From contig NZ_CP051774.1 in NCBI RefSeq assembly GCF_012913485.1, forward strand, positions 1,488,001 to 1,552,000: 64,000 bases of DNA, written 5' to 3'. Under the pieces are notes generated by a model. That model had not been told where the DNA came from. It did no database searches and was given only the letters and a program-made list of their open reading frames with translations. Source of the stretch: Luteolibacter luteus (lineage in GTDB: Bacteria; Verrucomicrobiota; Verrucomicrobiia; Verrucomicrobiales; Akkermansiaceae). The position numbers and the translations under genes are program-made. Below are positions 19,144-28,700 of this stretch, one piece after another; positions within the stretch are counted from its first letter, which is position 1; each line of letters opens with the position of its first letter.

Positions 19144-19292
19144 TTCGAAAGGGGTGTCTCGTCGTCGAGAGGCAGGAGCGAATCGCGCTCAGGGGAAGAC
19201 TGGCGCGAACGGCGGAATTCGCCGGCAAAGCAGAAAATGAAGATCCCGGCGAGGCAGGAGCTCACGAGGATGGTGAGGGCGATGACGTTCAT
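19140..19292 (-). CDS. ccoS: cbb3-type oxidase assembly protein CcoS
   Basis: The 50-residue product starts at ATG 19292 and reads MNVIALTILVSSCLAGIFIF, then CFAGEFRRSRQSSPERDSLL. A single N-terminal helix followed by the F-x-G/W-A-x2-x-x-Q-F/R segment and a polar tail is the CcoS signature. CcoS is required to insert heme and copper into the cbb3 complex. Its TGA overlaps the CcoNO ATG. A longer upstream frame reaching 19649 is an artefact: it overlaps the real gene at 19366 and lacks family similarity. Confidence 0.88.
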   Translation of the reverse strand: MNVIALTILVSSCLAGIFIFCFAGEFRRSRQSSPERDSLLPLDDETPLSK

Positions 19293-19365
19293 GGCATCGG
19301 GTTGATAAAAGCGGGTGCGCCGGGGAGCGTCGCCGCGCCGCTTGCGGGAAGGTGCGCGTTTCCTC

Positions 19366-19887
19366 TCATGCGGAGTCCGCGAGTTCGCGGGTGGCATCCC
19401 ACTCGAGGAAGGTGTCGCCGATGATCGAGGCGAGGGAGCGATCGCTGAAATGCTCGGGGTGGAGGACCAGGTGAAAGTGAAGGCCGGTCTCCGGGGGCGG
19501 CCCGAGGGAGACGCGGAAGACCTCGCGCAGCGGAGCGCAGGCGGCGACGGCAAGGGTGCCATCGAGCACGGCCTGGCCGCGCTTTCCCAGCGCCTGGAGC
19601 ACGCGTTTCCGGCCGCAGGGGCTATTCGGGGGGCAGTCCTTGCAACCATCCGGCAGGCCGAGGAGCCCGCGCTGTGGAGCGCTTTCGGAAATTTCCGCGA
19701 TCAACTCCGGGGCAAAGGCGGTCCAATTCCCCTTGGAGTCGTCGTCGAATTCATTCAGGTGCCGGGCCACCGCGGCGGCGAGGCCCTTTGGCAAGGCGGG
19801 ATCGCCGTAAAGGACGATTCCCGGTGCGCCGGACGCCCTGGTGGCAAGGAACCAGCGGTGAAATGCGGGCAAAGTCGTGGCGAGCAT
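19366..19887 (-). CDS. Hypothetical protein with CxxC-x5-C motif upstream of cbb3 genes
   Basis: A 173-residue soluble protein that I do not recognise. The central part has LGLPDGCKDCPPNSPCGRKR, with three closely spaced cysteines. The N-terminal half has LPAFHRWFLATRASGAPGIV and the C-terminal half ETGLHFHLVLHPEHFSDRSL, with several His residues. A metal-binding or thiol role is possible. It is 73 bp upstream of ccoS on the same strand and may share the operon promoter. The length, codon pattern and Cys/His content support a real gene. Confidence 0.6.
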   Translation of the reverse strand: MLATTLPAFHRWFLATRASGAPGIVLYGDPALPKGLAAAVARHLNEFDDDSKGNWTAFAPELIAEISESAPQRGLLGLPDGCKDCPPNSPCGRKRVLQALGKRGQAVLDGTLAVAACAPLREVFRVSLGPPPETGLHFHLVLHPEHFSDRSLASIIGDTFLEWDATRELADSA

Positions 19888-20024
19888 GGCCCGAAGCTAG
19901 GGGAAAGTGGCCCGGGAGGGCTCCGCGCCTGTTCGGGAAAGGCGCGCGGATTCTCTGATTCCCAATGCCCGGCAGGCGCAAAAAACAGTAGCCATCCGCC
20001 GCCCCGTGCTTCGTGATTCCGCCC

Positions 20025-20798
20025 GTGATCCACTCTACCGCGGTCATCTCCCCGGAAGCGAAACTCGGCGCGAATGTCGTCGTCGGCCCGTACTGCGTGA
20101 TCGGCGCTGGCGTCGAACTCGGCGACGGCTGTGTGCTGCACTCCCACGTCATCATCAATGGCCCCAGCAAGATCGGGAAAGAGAACGAATTCTTCCCCTT
20201 TGCCGCCGTGGGCGGAAAGACCCAGGACCTGAAATACATCGGCGAGCCGACCTATCTGGAAGTGGGCGACCGGAATGTCTTCCGCGAGAACTGCACGATC
20301 CACCGGGGGACTGTGGAGGAGATCCCGACACGGATCGGCTCCGACAATCTCTTTCTCTGCTATTCCCACGTGGCGCACGATTGCCAACTCGGGAACCACA
20401 TCATCCTTTCCAACAACGGCACCCTCGGCGGGCATGTAGAGGTGGGAGATTACGCGATCGTTTCCGGCCTTGCGGCGATCCACCAGTTTAGCCGGATCGG
20501 GGCGCACTCGATCATCGGCGGCTGCGCGAAGATCGTGCAGGACGTGCCACCCTTCATGATCGTGGATGGCAATCCGGGGGCAACCCGCGGGCTGAACCTG
20601 GTGGGGCTGCAGCGGCGTGGCTTTGACGAGGATGCGATCAAGGCGCTGAAGACGGCCTACAAGAAGCTCTTCCTAAAGAAGGACGGGAACCTGGCGAACC
20701 AGATCAGTTCGCTAAGGGCGGACAAGGCGTCGAACCATGAGCTGGTGAAGCATTTGATCGAGTTTGTGGAGGGATCGAAGCGAGGGGTGAGCCGGTGA
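20025..20798 (+). CDS. lpxA: UDP-N-acetylglucosamine O-acyltransferase LpxA
   Basis: LpxA transfers a hydroxyacyl chain from ACP to UDP-GlcNAc, the first step of lipid A synthesis. The 257-residue product has the left-handed beta-helix hexapeptide repeats (AVISPEAKLGANVVVGPYCV) and the catalytic His in YSHVAHDCQLGNHI. It also has GGKTQDLKYIGEPTYLEVGD and GLQRRGFDEDAIKALKTAYK, the conserved LpxA C-terminal helices. Two in-frame GTG starts exist, at 20013 and 20025; the second lines up with the usual M-I-H-x-T-A-V-I beginning. The usual lpxD, fabZ and lpxB partners are not adjacent, so lpxA stands alone here. Cytoplasmic trimer. Confidence 0.93.
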   Translation: MIHSTAVISPEAKLGANVVVGPYCVIGAGVELGDGCVLHSHVIINGPSKIGKENEFFPFAAVGGKTQDLKYIGEPTYLEVGDRNVFRENCTIHRGTVEEIPTRIGSDNLFLCYSHVAHDCQLGNHIILSNNGTLGGHVEVGDYAIVSGLAAIHQFSRIGAHSIIGGCAKIVQDVPPFMIVDGNPGATRGLNLVGLQRRGFDEDAIKALKTAYKKLFLKKDGNLANQISSLRADKASNHELVKHLIEFVEGSKRGVSR

Positions 20799-20859
20799 GC
20801 TCGGAAGAGCATTGCGAGATCACTTGCCGCGGTTATGGTGCGCGGCCTTTCCCGCAATC

Positions 20860-21711
20860 ATGGCTATCCAACGCATTCTCACCCACCCCGGCGGCGCGCA
20901 TAAGGACGAATTTCTCGCGTGCAGCCTGCTTGTCGCCGTGCATGGCGTGGAAATCGTGCGCCGGGAGCCGACGCCGGAAGATCTGGCGGATGTGACGACG
21001 GCGGTCGTGGACGTCGGCGGCGAGCATGAGCCGGCGCGGAACAATTTCGATCACCACCAGTTTCCCGCCGACAGCCCGCCGATCTGTGCGCTGAGCCTGG
21101 TGCTGATGCATCTGGGCGTCTACGAGGACGCCCGTAGTTTCTGCGACTGGCTGGAGCCTGCGGAGTGGTTCGACACTCGCGGGCCGATCACAACCGGGAA
21201 ATGGCTCGGGGTGGATCGCGAGACCATGGCGAAGCTGAACTCGCCGGTCGACGTGACGATCCTGCGGCGGTTCGCGAAGGTCTCTCGCCTCGGACCGGGT
21301 GATGCGATTTGGGAGGTGATGAAATTCATCGGGGAGGATTTGCTGGAGTATCTGCGCTCGCTGCGGGCGCGGCTGGATTTCCTAGCGACGCATGCCGAAT
21401 TCTGGACGGTGGGTGAAGACGAGGTGCTTTTCCTGCCGCGGACCGAGCCGCTGCCGGAGGAGCCGTCGGCGGGGATCGGTCGTTATCTGGAGTCGATCGG
21501 CAAGGGGACAAGTGTCTCCGCGCTGATCTATCCGGATCGCCGCGGCAGCGGTTACGGTCTCTCCCGCCACAATGACGATCCACGTTTCGACTTCACGCGG
21601 ATCGAGCCGGAGGCTGACGTCCATTTCGCCCATGCGCGCGGGTTTGTGGCGAAAACGTCAGCCGCAGAGCCGGAGAGATTGCGCCAATTGCTCGCTGCTG
21701 CGCGGATTTGA
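20860..21711 (+). CDS. MYG1-family DHH-like metal-dependent hydrolase
   Basis: The 283-residue product matches the MYG1 (UPF0160) family. It opens with ILTHPGGAHKDEFLACSLLV, where the HxGxxHxDE-type segment supplies metal ligands. DVGGEHEPARNNFDHHQF gives the second, with the DHH-like D-H-H. In eukaryotes MYG1 is a 3'-5' RNA exonuclease; bacterial roles are little known. A start at 20860 (MAIQRILTHPGG) fits the family better than the longer frame from 20812. It follows lpxA by 61 bp on the same strand and may be co-transcribed with it. Confidence 0.85.
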   Translation: MAIQRILTHPGGAHKDEFLACSLLVAVHGVEIVRREPTPEDLADVTTAVVDVGGEHEPARNNFDHHQFPADSPPICALSLVLMHLGVYEDARSFCDWLEPAEWFDTRGPITTGKWLGVDRETMAKLNSPVDVTILRRFAKVSRLGPGDAIWEVMKFIGEDLLEYLRSLRARLDFLATHAEFWTVGEDEVLFLPRTEPLPEEPSAGIGRYLESIGKGTSVSALIYPDRRGSGYGLSRHNDDPRFDFTRIEPEADVHFAHARGFVAKTSAAEPERLRQLLAAARI

Positions 21712-21741
21712 GCGGGCGGAAGGGGTGAGATTCGGCCCTTC

Positions 21742-21757
21742 GTGACGGAAGCGTCAC
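21742..21757. promoter_or_regulatory. Palindromic operator TGACG-N4-CGTCA, copy 1 (upstream of TonB receptor)
   Basis: GTGACG-GAAG-CGTCAC is a perfect 6-bp-arm palindrome, 61 bp upstream of the TonB-dependent receptor start. The same 5-bp arms and 4-bp spacer recur at 25585 and 29092, always upstream of a gene of the same putative uptake system. Confidence 0.6.
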
Positions 21758-21797
21758 CGGCAGCCGCTTCGCGTCGTTAGAGGGCACCGGTATCGAC

Positions 21798-21818
21798 TCG
21801 CAGCTTTTCCGGCTGCGA
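21798..21818 (+). promoter_or_regulatory. Stem-loop overlapping the TonB receptor start codon
   Basis: TCGCAGC (21798-21804), a 7-base loop TTTTCCG and GCTGCGA (21812-21818) form a perfect 7-bp stem whose last base is the A of the proposed ATG start. It could limit ribosome access. No Shine-Dalgarno is visible near it. Confidence 0.4.
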
Positions 21819-24800
21819 TGCCTCCCGATTCCGCCCTATCACACCCTCCGTTCCGCACCCGGGAATGGCTCCGCTTGGCCGTAGCCTGCACCACGAACTT
21901 CGCGATGCTCGCGGGGAATTGCCACGGCTTCGTGGATGCTTCCCTGCCATCCATCCCTGTTAGGGAAGACCTGCTTCTTGCCGCCCTGCTTCCGGATGCC
22001 GATGCCGATTCCGATGATGGGGAGACAATGCTGGATGCCGGAGGAAGCGGCAGCCCCTCGCTAGTCCCCTCTCCTTTCGTCTGGGTCAGCCCTTCACCCG
22101 GCGGTTACTGGCGCTCACCCGAGGTGAGGCCGAGCCGGCGGGCAGCTTTGACCGATCTGGCCACGACTTGGACGCTGCCCGCACAGTCAGTGCAGGCCAC
22201 CGTGATCCCGCTGGAAGCGCAAGAGCCATGGCAGCCCGCGGAACTGCCGGCAGGCACCGATCCGGCCCAGCCGCGAGGTGTCTTCGGGATGCTGCCGATC
22301 GAGCAACAGGTGGGCACCTGCGTGATCGTCGGAGAAGTATCCGACTCCACGACCTTGGACCCGATTGCCGGGGCCATCGTCGACATTATCGGCACGGGCC
22401 GCACGGCGGAGACGGACGCGCAGGGCAAGTTCAGGATCGACGGGCTTCCTGCCGGCGATTTCACGGCCGAAGCCTCCGCGCTGAATTACACGGCGGGCAC
22501 GCTGGGTGTGAGTCCCACGCCATCGGGGCCGGTGCAGTTGCGCTTCAGCCTGCGCAAGAAGCCGGCAGAAAGCGGGACGGATGAATACGTGCTCGATGAG
22601 GAAAGCATCGTCGGCGAGTATCAGGAAGCTTCGAACGCAAATCTCTTCACCGATCTCACGGTTGAGCAGACGGTAAATTCCTCGATCGGCAAGGAAGAGT
22701 TCACGCAGAAGAACGTGAGTGATGCTGCCGGTGCGGTCGGCAAGATCGCCGGTGCGAACATTGTGGGAGGCAAGTTCGCCGTGGTGCGCGGCCTTGCAGA
22801 CCGCTACGTGACCACGCTTTTCAACGGTGCATCGATTTCCTCCGCCGATCCTTCGCGCAAGGCGGTGCAGCTCGACATCTTCCCGACCGTTGCATTGCAG
22901 GGCATCGACATCGCGAAGACCTACGACCCCAGTTTGCCCGGAGACTTTGGCGGCGGCACGATCAAGATCAAGTCGCTGAGCATCCCCCAAGAGCGCTTCG
23001 CTGAGTTCAAGTATAAGATGACTTGGAACTCGAACCTCGGAAACCGCATGTTGGTCCACGGTGACCGCGAGCTGGGCTTCTGGGGCGACGTGGATAATCC
23101 GATCCCGGATTCCTACATGTGGAATACCGACGCACTCGGGAATCCCATCAGCTTCAAGGCCGGCGGCAACCGCGTGGTGCCGAATAACAACAACCGCAAC
23201 CCCGGACAGCAACAGGCACAGCTCCAAGAGGGCATCAAGCAACAGGCGCTGGCAGACCAAGCGCTGGCCGGACAAAGGGCGCTGCACGAATCCCAATCCT
23301 TCATGCCGAAGGTGGTCAAGCCGGAGGAAGGCGAGAATTTCTCGCTGGTCTATGGCGATCGCATCGCGCTGGAGAACGGCGGCGAACTGGGCTTCGTTAC
23401 CTCCTTCCAGCACGGCAAGCAAGACGAGGTCAATGATGCGGGACCGGAGAACCGCCTCACCGCTCCTGCCCGTTCATGGACGGAGGAAAGCTACGCGCGT
23501 GAAGTCGATTGGTCGATTTACGCGAGCGTCGGCTACCGGCCGAACGAGGACCACGAGTTCACCGCGACCTACTTCCGCAAGCGGATCGCGACGGATGAGA
23601 TCACGCACGGCACGGACTACCAAGTCTCCGGCAGTGATGTCTACGGCGCCTTTGCGAAGAATGACGCGGTGATCGAGCGCTACGGTGCCTCGGCCGTCTA
23701 CAACAAGGAGTTCTGGACCATCGATCCGATCATCCGCGATACCGAGGTGATCCAACTCGGCGGCGCTCACAAGAACGACATCGGCACGAAGCTGGGATGG
23801 TCGCTGACGAAATCACTGGCCCGCGAGTCACGTCCTCACAGCAGTACTTTCCAGACCGGCCAGCTCGACTTCACCGACCCGCGCATCGCGGCAGAAGCAG
23901 CGAACAATCCGAGCTTCATCTACAATCCCTCGCTCGGGAAGATCTCGACGATCGAATATCAGACCTTCGTCAACGACGGCAACGGCAGCCAGGACTCCTC
24001 GCGCGAGACCCAATCGATTGATGAAGACAGCCTGGAGGCATCGCTCGATCTCACGCAATCGATCTACTTCTCCGACGACGAGGAAGATGGCCCGCGGCTT
24101 GATCTCTCCTTCGGCGGCAGCAAGCTGACGAAAGACCGCGAGCAAGAAGGACGCGTCTATCTTCTCCGCACTGCAAGCTGGGAACGCTGGGTCGCCCGCA
24201 ATCCCCCGAGCTGGTGGCCGAGCGACGGAAGCATCGCCCCTTTCTCTCCCGGTTCGCCTCTCGCGGGCAACAAGCTGCCGGATGGCTCCCCGCTGCCCAG
24301 CGGCTACAACACGCTGGGCGAGTACCTCGCGAAAAATCCGGACAAACTTTGGCATTACTTCAACGGATACGGCAACGAGAACGTGGGCCGCGTCCCGGGC
24401 ACCGGCAGCAACACCACCAGCGCCAACTACGTCCAACCGGACGCGCCTTACTACGTGAACGGGTCCGGCCTTGAAGTCCGGAACATCAATAGCGAACTGG
24501 CCCTCACCGGCCTCTACACCTCCGCGACCTTCCATGGCGACTTCTGGCGCGTGGGCGGAGGGGCGCGTTGGGAAGAGGAAGTGAAGAGCTACGACATCGC
24601 TCCCGATCCCCTCACCCGCCTGCTGGTGGATGACCCGGCGCGCTTCGGCTCCGTCACGACGAATGCGTTTATCCCCTCGATCCTCGCAGGTCTCGATATC
24701 TCGCCGGAGAAATCCTGGATGAACTTCGCGTGGTCCCGCACCGTGGCACGCCCCACTTTCCACGAGTTCCTGCCGATCGAATCGATCTCCCAGGATACCG

Positions 24801-25507
24801 GAGTCGTCCGGCGTGGTAATCCGGACCTCACCGAAACCTCGATCGACAACCTCGACCTCTCGCTGGACTATGTCATCAACGAGAACTTCAACAGCCGGCT
24901 CTCCCTCTTCCACAAGACTCTCACCGATCCGATTGTCGTCGTGCAGCGCGTCGACCAAGGGGTGAACTCCAACACCTACGTCAACGGCGATACCGGCACG
25001 ATCGACGGCTTGGAGTTCGAGACCACCTGGAAGCAGTCCGACGGTCCTTTCTCGATCACCGGGAACTACACCTTCATCGACTCCACGCTCAACTACGAGG
25101 TGAACCAGGGCATCGAGGTCACGCCCCTGGAAACGCGCTTCCCTTACCAACCGAGCCAGATCCTCAACCTCACGCTTGGATGGGCTCCGGAGACCAGCAA
25201 GTGGAGCGCCTTCCTCACCTCAAACTTCACCGACGAGTATCCCACGATCCTGCGGAGCGATCCAGCGGGCTACGACGTGTGGCTGAAGCCACAGTTCACC
25301 CTCGATCTGGTGGTGGCGCGAAAGATCGATTTCGGACTCTTCGACGGCACGGTAACCTTCGGCTTCAAGAACCTGCTCGATGGCACCCGCGACTACGAAT
25401 ATCGTGGCGGTGGAGTGAATGGATCCCTCGGCGAATTCGACGGCTTGGCCTACACGCAGGAGTCACCGGGCCGCTCTTACTCCATCGAGTTCAAAGCCGA
25501 GTTCTGA
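21818..25507 (+). CDS. TonB-dependent outer-membrane receptor with carboxypeptidase-like N-terminal domain
   Basis: A 1229-residue outer-membrane transporter. An atypical signal region (residues about 15-40) precedes an unusual low-complexity stretch to about 160. A carboxypeptidase-regulatory-like beta-sandwich follows at about 165-245 (GEVSDSTTLDPIAGAIVDII). The plug domain is at about 265-400, with ANIVGGKFAVVRGLADRYVT. The rest is a 22-strand type barrel ending in SYSIEFKAEF with the terminal Phe. The segment DEYVLDEESIVGEY may contain the TonB box. It imports a substrate using energy from TonB. Neighbours at 25762 and 29163 share its upstream palindrome, so it is probably the receptor of that system. 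Substrate unknown. Confidence 0.9.
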   Translation: MPPDSALSHPPFRTREWLRLAVACTTNFAMLAGNCHGFVDASLPSIPVREDLLLAALLPDADADSDDGETMLDAGGSGSPSLVPSPFVWVSPSPGGYWRSPEVRPSRRAALTDLATTWTLPAQSVQATVIPLEAQEPWQPAELPAGTDPAQPRGVFGMLPIEQQVGTCVIVGEVSDSTTLDPIAGAIVDIIGTGRTAETDAQGKFRIDGLPAGDFTAEASALNYTAGTLGVSPTPSGPVQLRFSLRKKPAESGTDEYVLDEESIVGEYQEASNANLFTDLTVEQTVNSSIGKEEFTQKNVSDAAGAVGKIAGANIVGGKFAVVRGLADRYVTTLFNGASISSADPSRKAVQLDIFPTVALQGIDIAKTYDPSLPGDFGGGTIKIKSLSIPQERFAEFKYKMTWNSNLGNRMLVHGDRELGFWGDVDNPIPDSYMWNTDALGNPISFKAGGNRVVPNNNNRNPGQQQAQLQEGIKQQALADQALAGQRALHESQSFMPKVVKPEEGENFSLVYGDRIALENGGELGFVTSFQHGKQDEVNDAGPENRLTAPARSWTEESYAREVDWSIYASVGYRPNEDHEFTATYFRKRIATDEITHGTDYQVSGSDVYGAFAKNDAVIERYGASAVYNKEFWTIDPIIRDTEVIQLGGAHKNDIGTKLGWSLTKSLARESRPHSSTFQTGQLDFTDPRIAAEAANNPSFIYNPSLGKISTIEYQTFVNDGNGSQDSSRETQSIDEDSLEASLDLTQSIYFSDDEEDGPRLDLSFGGSKLTKDREQEGRVYLLRTASWERWVARNPPSWWPSDGSIAPFSPGSPLAGNKLPDGSPLPSGYNTLGEYLAKNPDKLWHYFNGYGNENVGRVPGTGSNTTSANYVQPDAPYYVNGSGLEVRNINSELALTGLYTSATFHGDFWRVGGGARWEEEVKSYDIAPDPLTRLLVDDPARFGSVTTNAFIPSILAGLDISPEKSWMNFAWSRTVARPTFHEFLPIESISQDTGVVRRGNPDLTETSIDNLDLSLDYVINENFNSRLSLFHKTLTDPIVVVQRVDQGVNSNTYVNGDTGTIDGLEFETTWKQSDGPFSITGNYTFIDSTLNYEVNQGIEVTPLETRFPYQPSQILNLTLGWAPETSKWSAFLTSNFTDEYPTILRSDPAGYDVWLKPQFTLDLVVARKIDFGLFDGTVTFGFKNLLDGTRDYEYRGGGVNGSLGEFDGLAYTQESPGRSYSIEFKAEF

Positions 25508-25584
25508 GGCCGCTTCCATCGATGGCATGACCGCGGCCCTCCCGTTCGCGGCATCGATGGCGAGTCATCTTCCTGACCATCGCG

Positions 25585-25598
25585 TGACGAAGTCGTCA
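25585..25598. promoter_or_regulatory. Palindromic operator TGACG-N4-CGTCA, copy 2 (upstream of beta-helix protein)
   Basis: TGACG-AAGT-CGTCA lies 78 bp after the TonB receptor stop and 163 bp before the beta-helix gene. It has the same arms and 4-bp spacer as copies at 21743 and 29092. Confidence 0.6.
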
Positions 25599-25701
25599 AT
25601 CTAGCGGCTCACTGACCCCAAAAGGCGTCTTCAGAAGCCGCAGATGCGTCGAAATCGACACAGAAAAACGCTCTAGCAAGCCCGTCAGGACGAAGAGGGT
25701 C

Positions 25702-25761
25702 GGATGCCCCCTCAATGGGGCGTCCCTTGTACCATCCCTACGATCTCCATCGTACCATCCC
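25702..25761 (+). promoter_or_regulatory. Leader stem-loop and direct repeat before the beta-helix gene
   Basis: GGATGCCCC (25702-25710), loop CTCAAT, and GGGGCGTCC (25717-25725) form a 9-bp stem with one G-T pair. Directly after it GTACCATCCC occurs twice, at 25729-25738 and 25752-25761, the second copy abutting the ATG at 25762. The leader has no T-run. It may fold to control translation or mRNA stability. Confidence 0.4.
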
Positions 25762-28700
25762 ATGAAATCGACCACTACCTCCAAGCGTGCCCTGCTTGCA
25801 CTCGCCGCGCTGATGCCCTGCGTGCAAGCCGCGCAGATCGACGTCGTCGCCTCCCAGACCGTGACCACCACGCCTTACGGCGCGAACGTCCATGCGATCA
25901 CCGGCAACACGACCTGGACGAAGGACAATGTCTACATCCTCAAGGACAAGGTCTTCGTTACCAACGGCGCCACGCTGACCATCGAGCCCGGAACCAAGAT
26001 CTATTCCACCTTCGACGACAAGGGCACCCCAGGCAAGGATGACGACCAGTTCGGCTCCCTCGTTATCGTCCGCGGCGCCAAGATCAATGCCGCCGGCACC
26101 GCAGCCGAGCCGATCGTCTTCACCACGATCGACGAACTCGAAGCGGAAACCCAAACGGATCTCGATGGAGATACCGAGATCGCCGAAGCGCCGGGAGTTA
26201 CCACGGCGGGCCGCTGGGGCGGCGTCGTGCTTCTGGGCAATGCCCCGATCGCCAACTACAATAGCACCACCAACATCGGCGAAGACCGCATCGAAGGCTT
26301 CCAGCCCGCCGCTTCCGCCGACCTTGATACCGACGGCCGCGCCGACGTGATCGAATACGGCGGAACCACCGCCAACGACAACAGCGGTGTCTTCCGCTAC
26401 ATCTCCATCCGCCACGGCGGCTATGTCTACGCGACCAACCCGGTGGCCAGCGAGATCAACGGCCTGACCCTTGGCGGTGTCGGTTCCGGCACCACCATCG
26501 ACCACGTTGAAGTCTACGCCAACGCGGACGACGGCATCGAATTCTTCGGTGGCACGGTCAATACCAGCCACGTCGTGCTGGCCTTCAACCAGGACGACTC
26601 CTTCGACATCGACCAGGGCTACTCCGGCACGAACCAGTTCTGGTTCGCGATCCAAGCTCCCTTCCTTGCCGACGGCGTGACCTCCGCCCACGACAACGGC
26701 GGTGAGTGGGACGGCGTCACCGGCACCATCGCCGACAACGCCGGCAACTCCGCCCCGATCATCTGGAACGCGACCTTCATCGGCTCGGGCGTCACCGCCG
26801 CAAACGGCAATGACAAGGGCAACAACGCCATCCTCGTCGATGACCGCTTCAAGGGTCAGGTCTACAACTCGGTGTTCGATGACTACAAGGAGAAGCTGAT
26901 CGAAGGCACCTCCGACGGAGCCGGCTCCGGTCTGACCTTCTCTCACAATACCGTCGGCCGCTTCGGTGGCGGCACCCCGGGCAACAACCTCAGCTACCTG
27001 GACACCGCAACCACCGCTGCGAATACCTTCTTCGATGGCAGCGGCGCCGCGATCAACGGCAACTCCAATGGCGGCACCGACCCACAGTTCCGCAGCTACA
27101 GCCGTGATGCCGGCAACGCCCTTCTCGCCATCGACCCGCGTCCGGCAGCCGGCTCCCCGCTCCTGAGCGGCAGCCTGCAGCCCGGTGCTCCGTCCGCCGC
27201 CGCCTTCCGCGGTGCCTTCGGTGCCGACAACTGGGCCGCTGGCTGGACGAAGTTCGACAGCGCTGGCTTCTTCAAGGAGAAGGTGGATGTCGTCGCCACC
27301 CAGACGGTCAACAACACCGCCTTCGGCGCAAACGTCCACGCGATCACCACGAACACGACCTGGACGAAGGACAAGGTCTACATCCTTACGGACAAGGTTT
27401 TCGTCACCAACGGCGCCATGCTGACCATCGAGCCCGGAACCAAGATCTATTCCACCTTCGACGACAAGGGCACCCCAGGCAAGGATGACGACCAGTTCGG
27501 CTCCCTTGTCATCGTCCGCGGCGCCAAGATCCATGCCGCCGGCACCGCCGAAGAACCGATCGTCTTCACCACGATCGACGAACTCGAGGCAGAAACCGTC
27601 ATCGACTTCGACGGAGATGGCTTCATCGCCGAAGCCCCGGGAGTTACAACCGCAGGCCGCTGGGGCGGCCTCGTGCTTCTGGGCAATGCCCCGATCGCCA
27701 ACTACACCGGCACCACCAACATCGGTGAAGACCGCATCGAAGGCTTCCAGCCCGCCGCCTCCGCCGACCTTGATACCGATGGCCGCGCCGACGTGATCGA
27801 ATACGGCGGAACCACCGCCAACGACAACAGCGGCGTCCTCCAATACGTCTCGATCCGTCACGGCGGTTATGTCTATGCGACCAACCCGGTGGCCAGCGAG
27901 ATCAACGGCCTGACCCTCGGCGGCGTCGGTTCCGGCACCACCATCGACCACGTGGAAGTCTACGCCAACGCGGACGACGGCATCGAGTTCTTCGGTGGCA
28001 CGGTCAATACCAGCCACATCGTGCTGGCCTTCAACCAGGACGACTCCTTCGACATCGACCAGGGCTACTCCGGCACGAACCAGTTCTGGTTCGCGATCCA
28101 GAACCCCTTCCTTGCCGACGGCGTGACCTCCGCCCACGACAACGGCGGTGAGTGGGACGGTGTCACCGGCACCATCGCCGACAACGCGAGTAACTCTGCC
28201 CCGATCATCTGGAACGCGACCTTCATCGGCTCCGGCGTCACCGCCGCAAACGGCAATGACAAGGGCAACAACGCCATCCTCGTCGATGACCGCTTCAAGG
28301 GTCAGGTCTACAACTCGGTGTTCGACGACTACAAGGAGAAGCTGATCGAAGCGACTTCCGACGGTGCCGGTTCCGGCCTGACCTTCGCCCACAACACCAT
28401 CGGCCGCTTCGGTGGTGGTGCCTACACGGGATCGAATGCCAGCAACCTCAGCTACCTGGATACCGCAACTACCGCTGCGAACACGTTCTTCGACACGACC
28501 GGTTCCCCGATCAATGGCAACTCGAACGGCGGCGTGAACCCTCATTTCCGCAGCTACGTCCGTGATGCCGGCAACGCGTTGATCGAAATCGACCCGCGTC
28601 CGGCTTCCGGTTCCCCGCTCCTGAGCGGCAGCCTGCAGTCCGGTGCCCCGTCCGCCGCCGCCTTCCGCGGTGCCTTCGGCGCTGATAACTGGGCCGCCGG

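Noticed and set aside
19140..19649. A 169-residue version of CcoS
   Set aside because: Only the last 50 residues have the CcoS pattern; the upstream part is out of frame with the gene at 19366 and is Ser/Arg/Pro-rich.
19293..20012. FNR-type sites before the cbb3 genes
   Set aside because: I looked for TTGAT-N4-ATCAA at 19293-19365 and 19888-20012. Only a TTGAT half site (in GGTTGATAAAAG) is present, with no matching second half.
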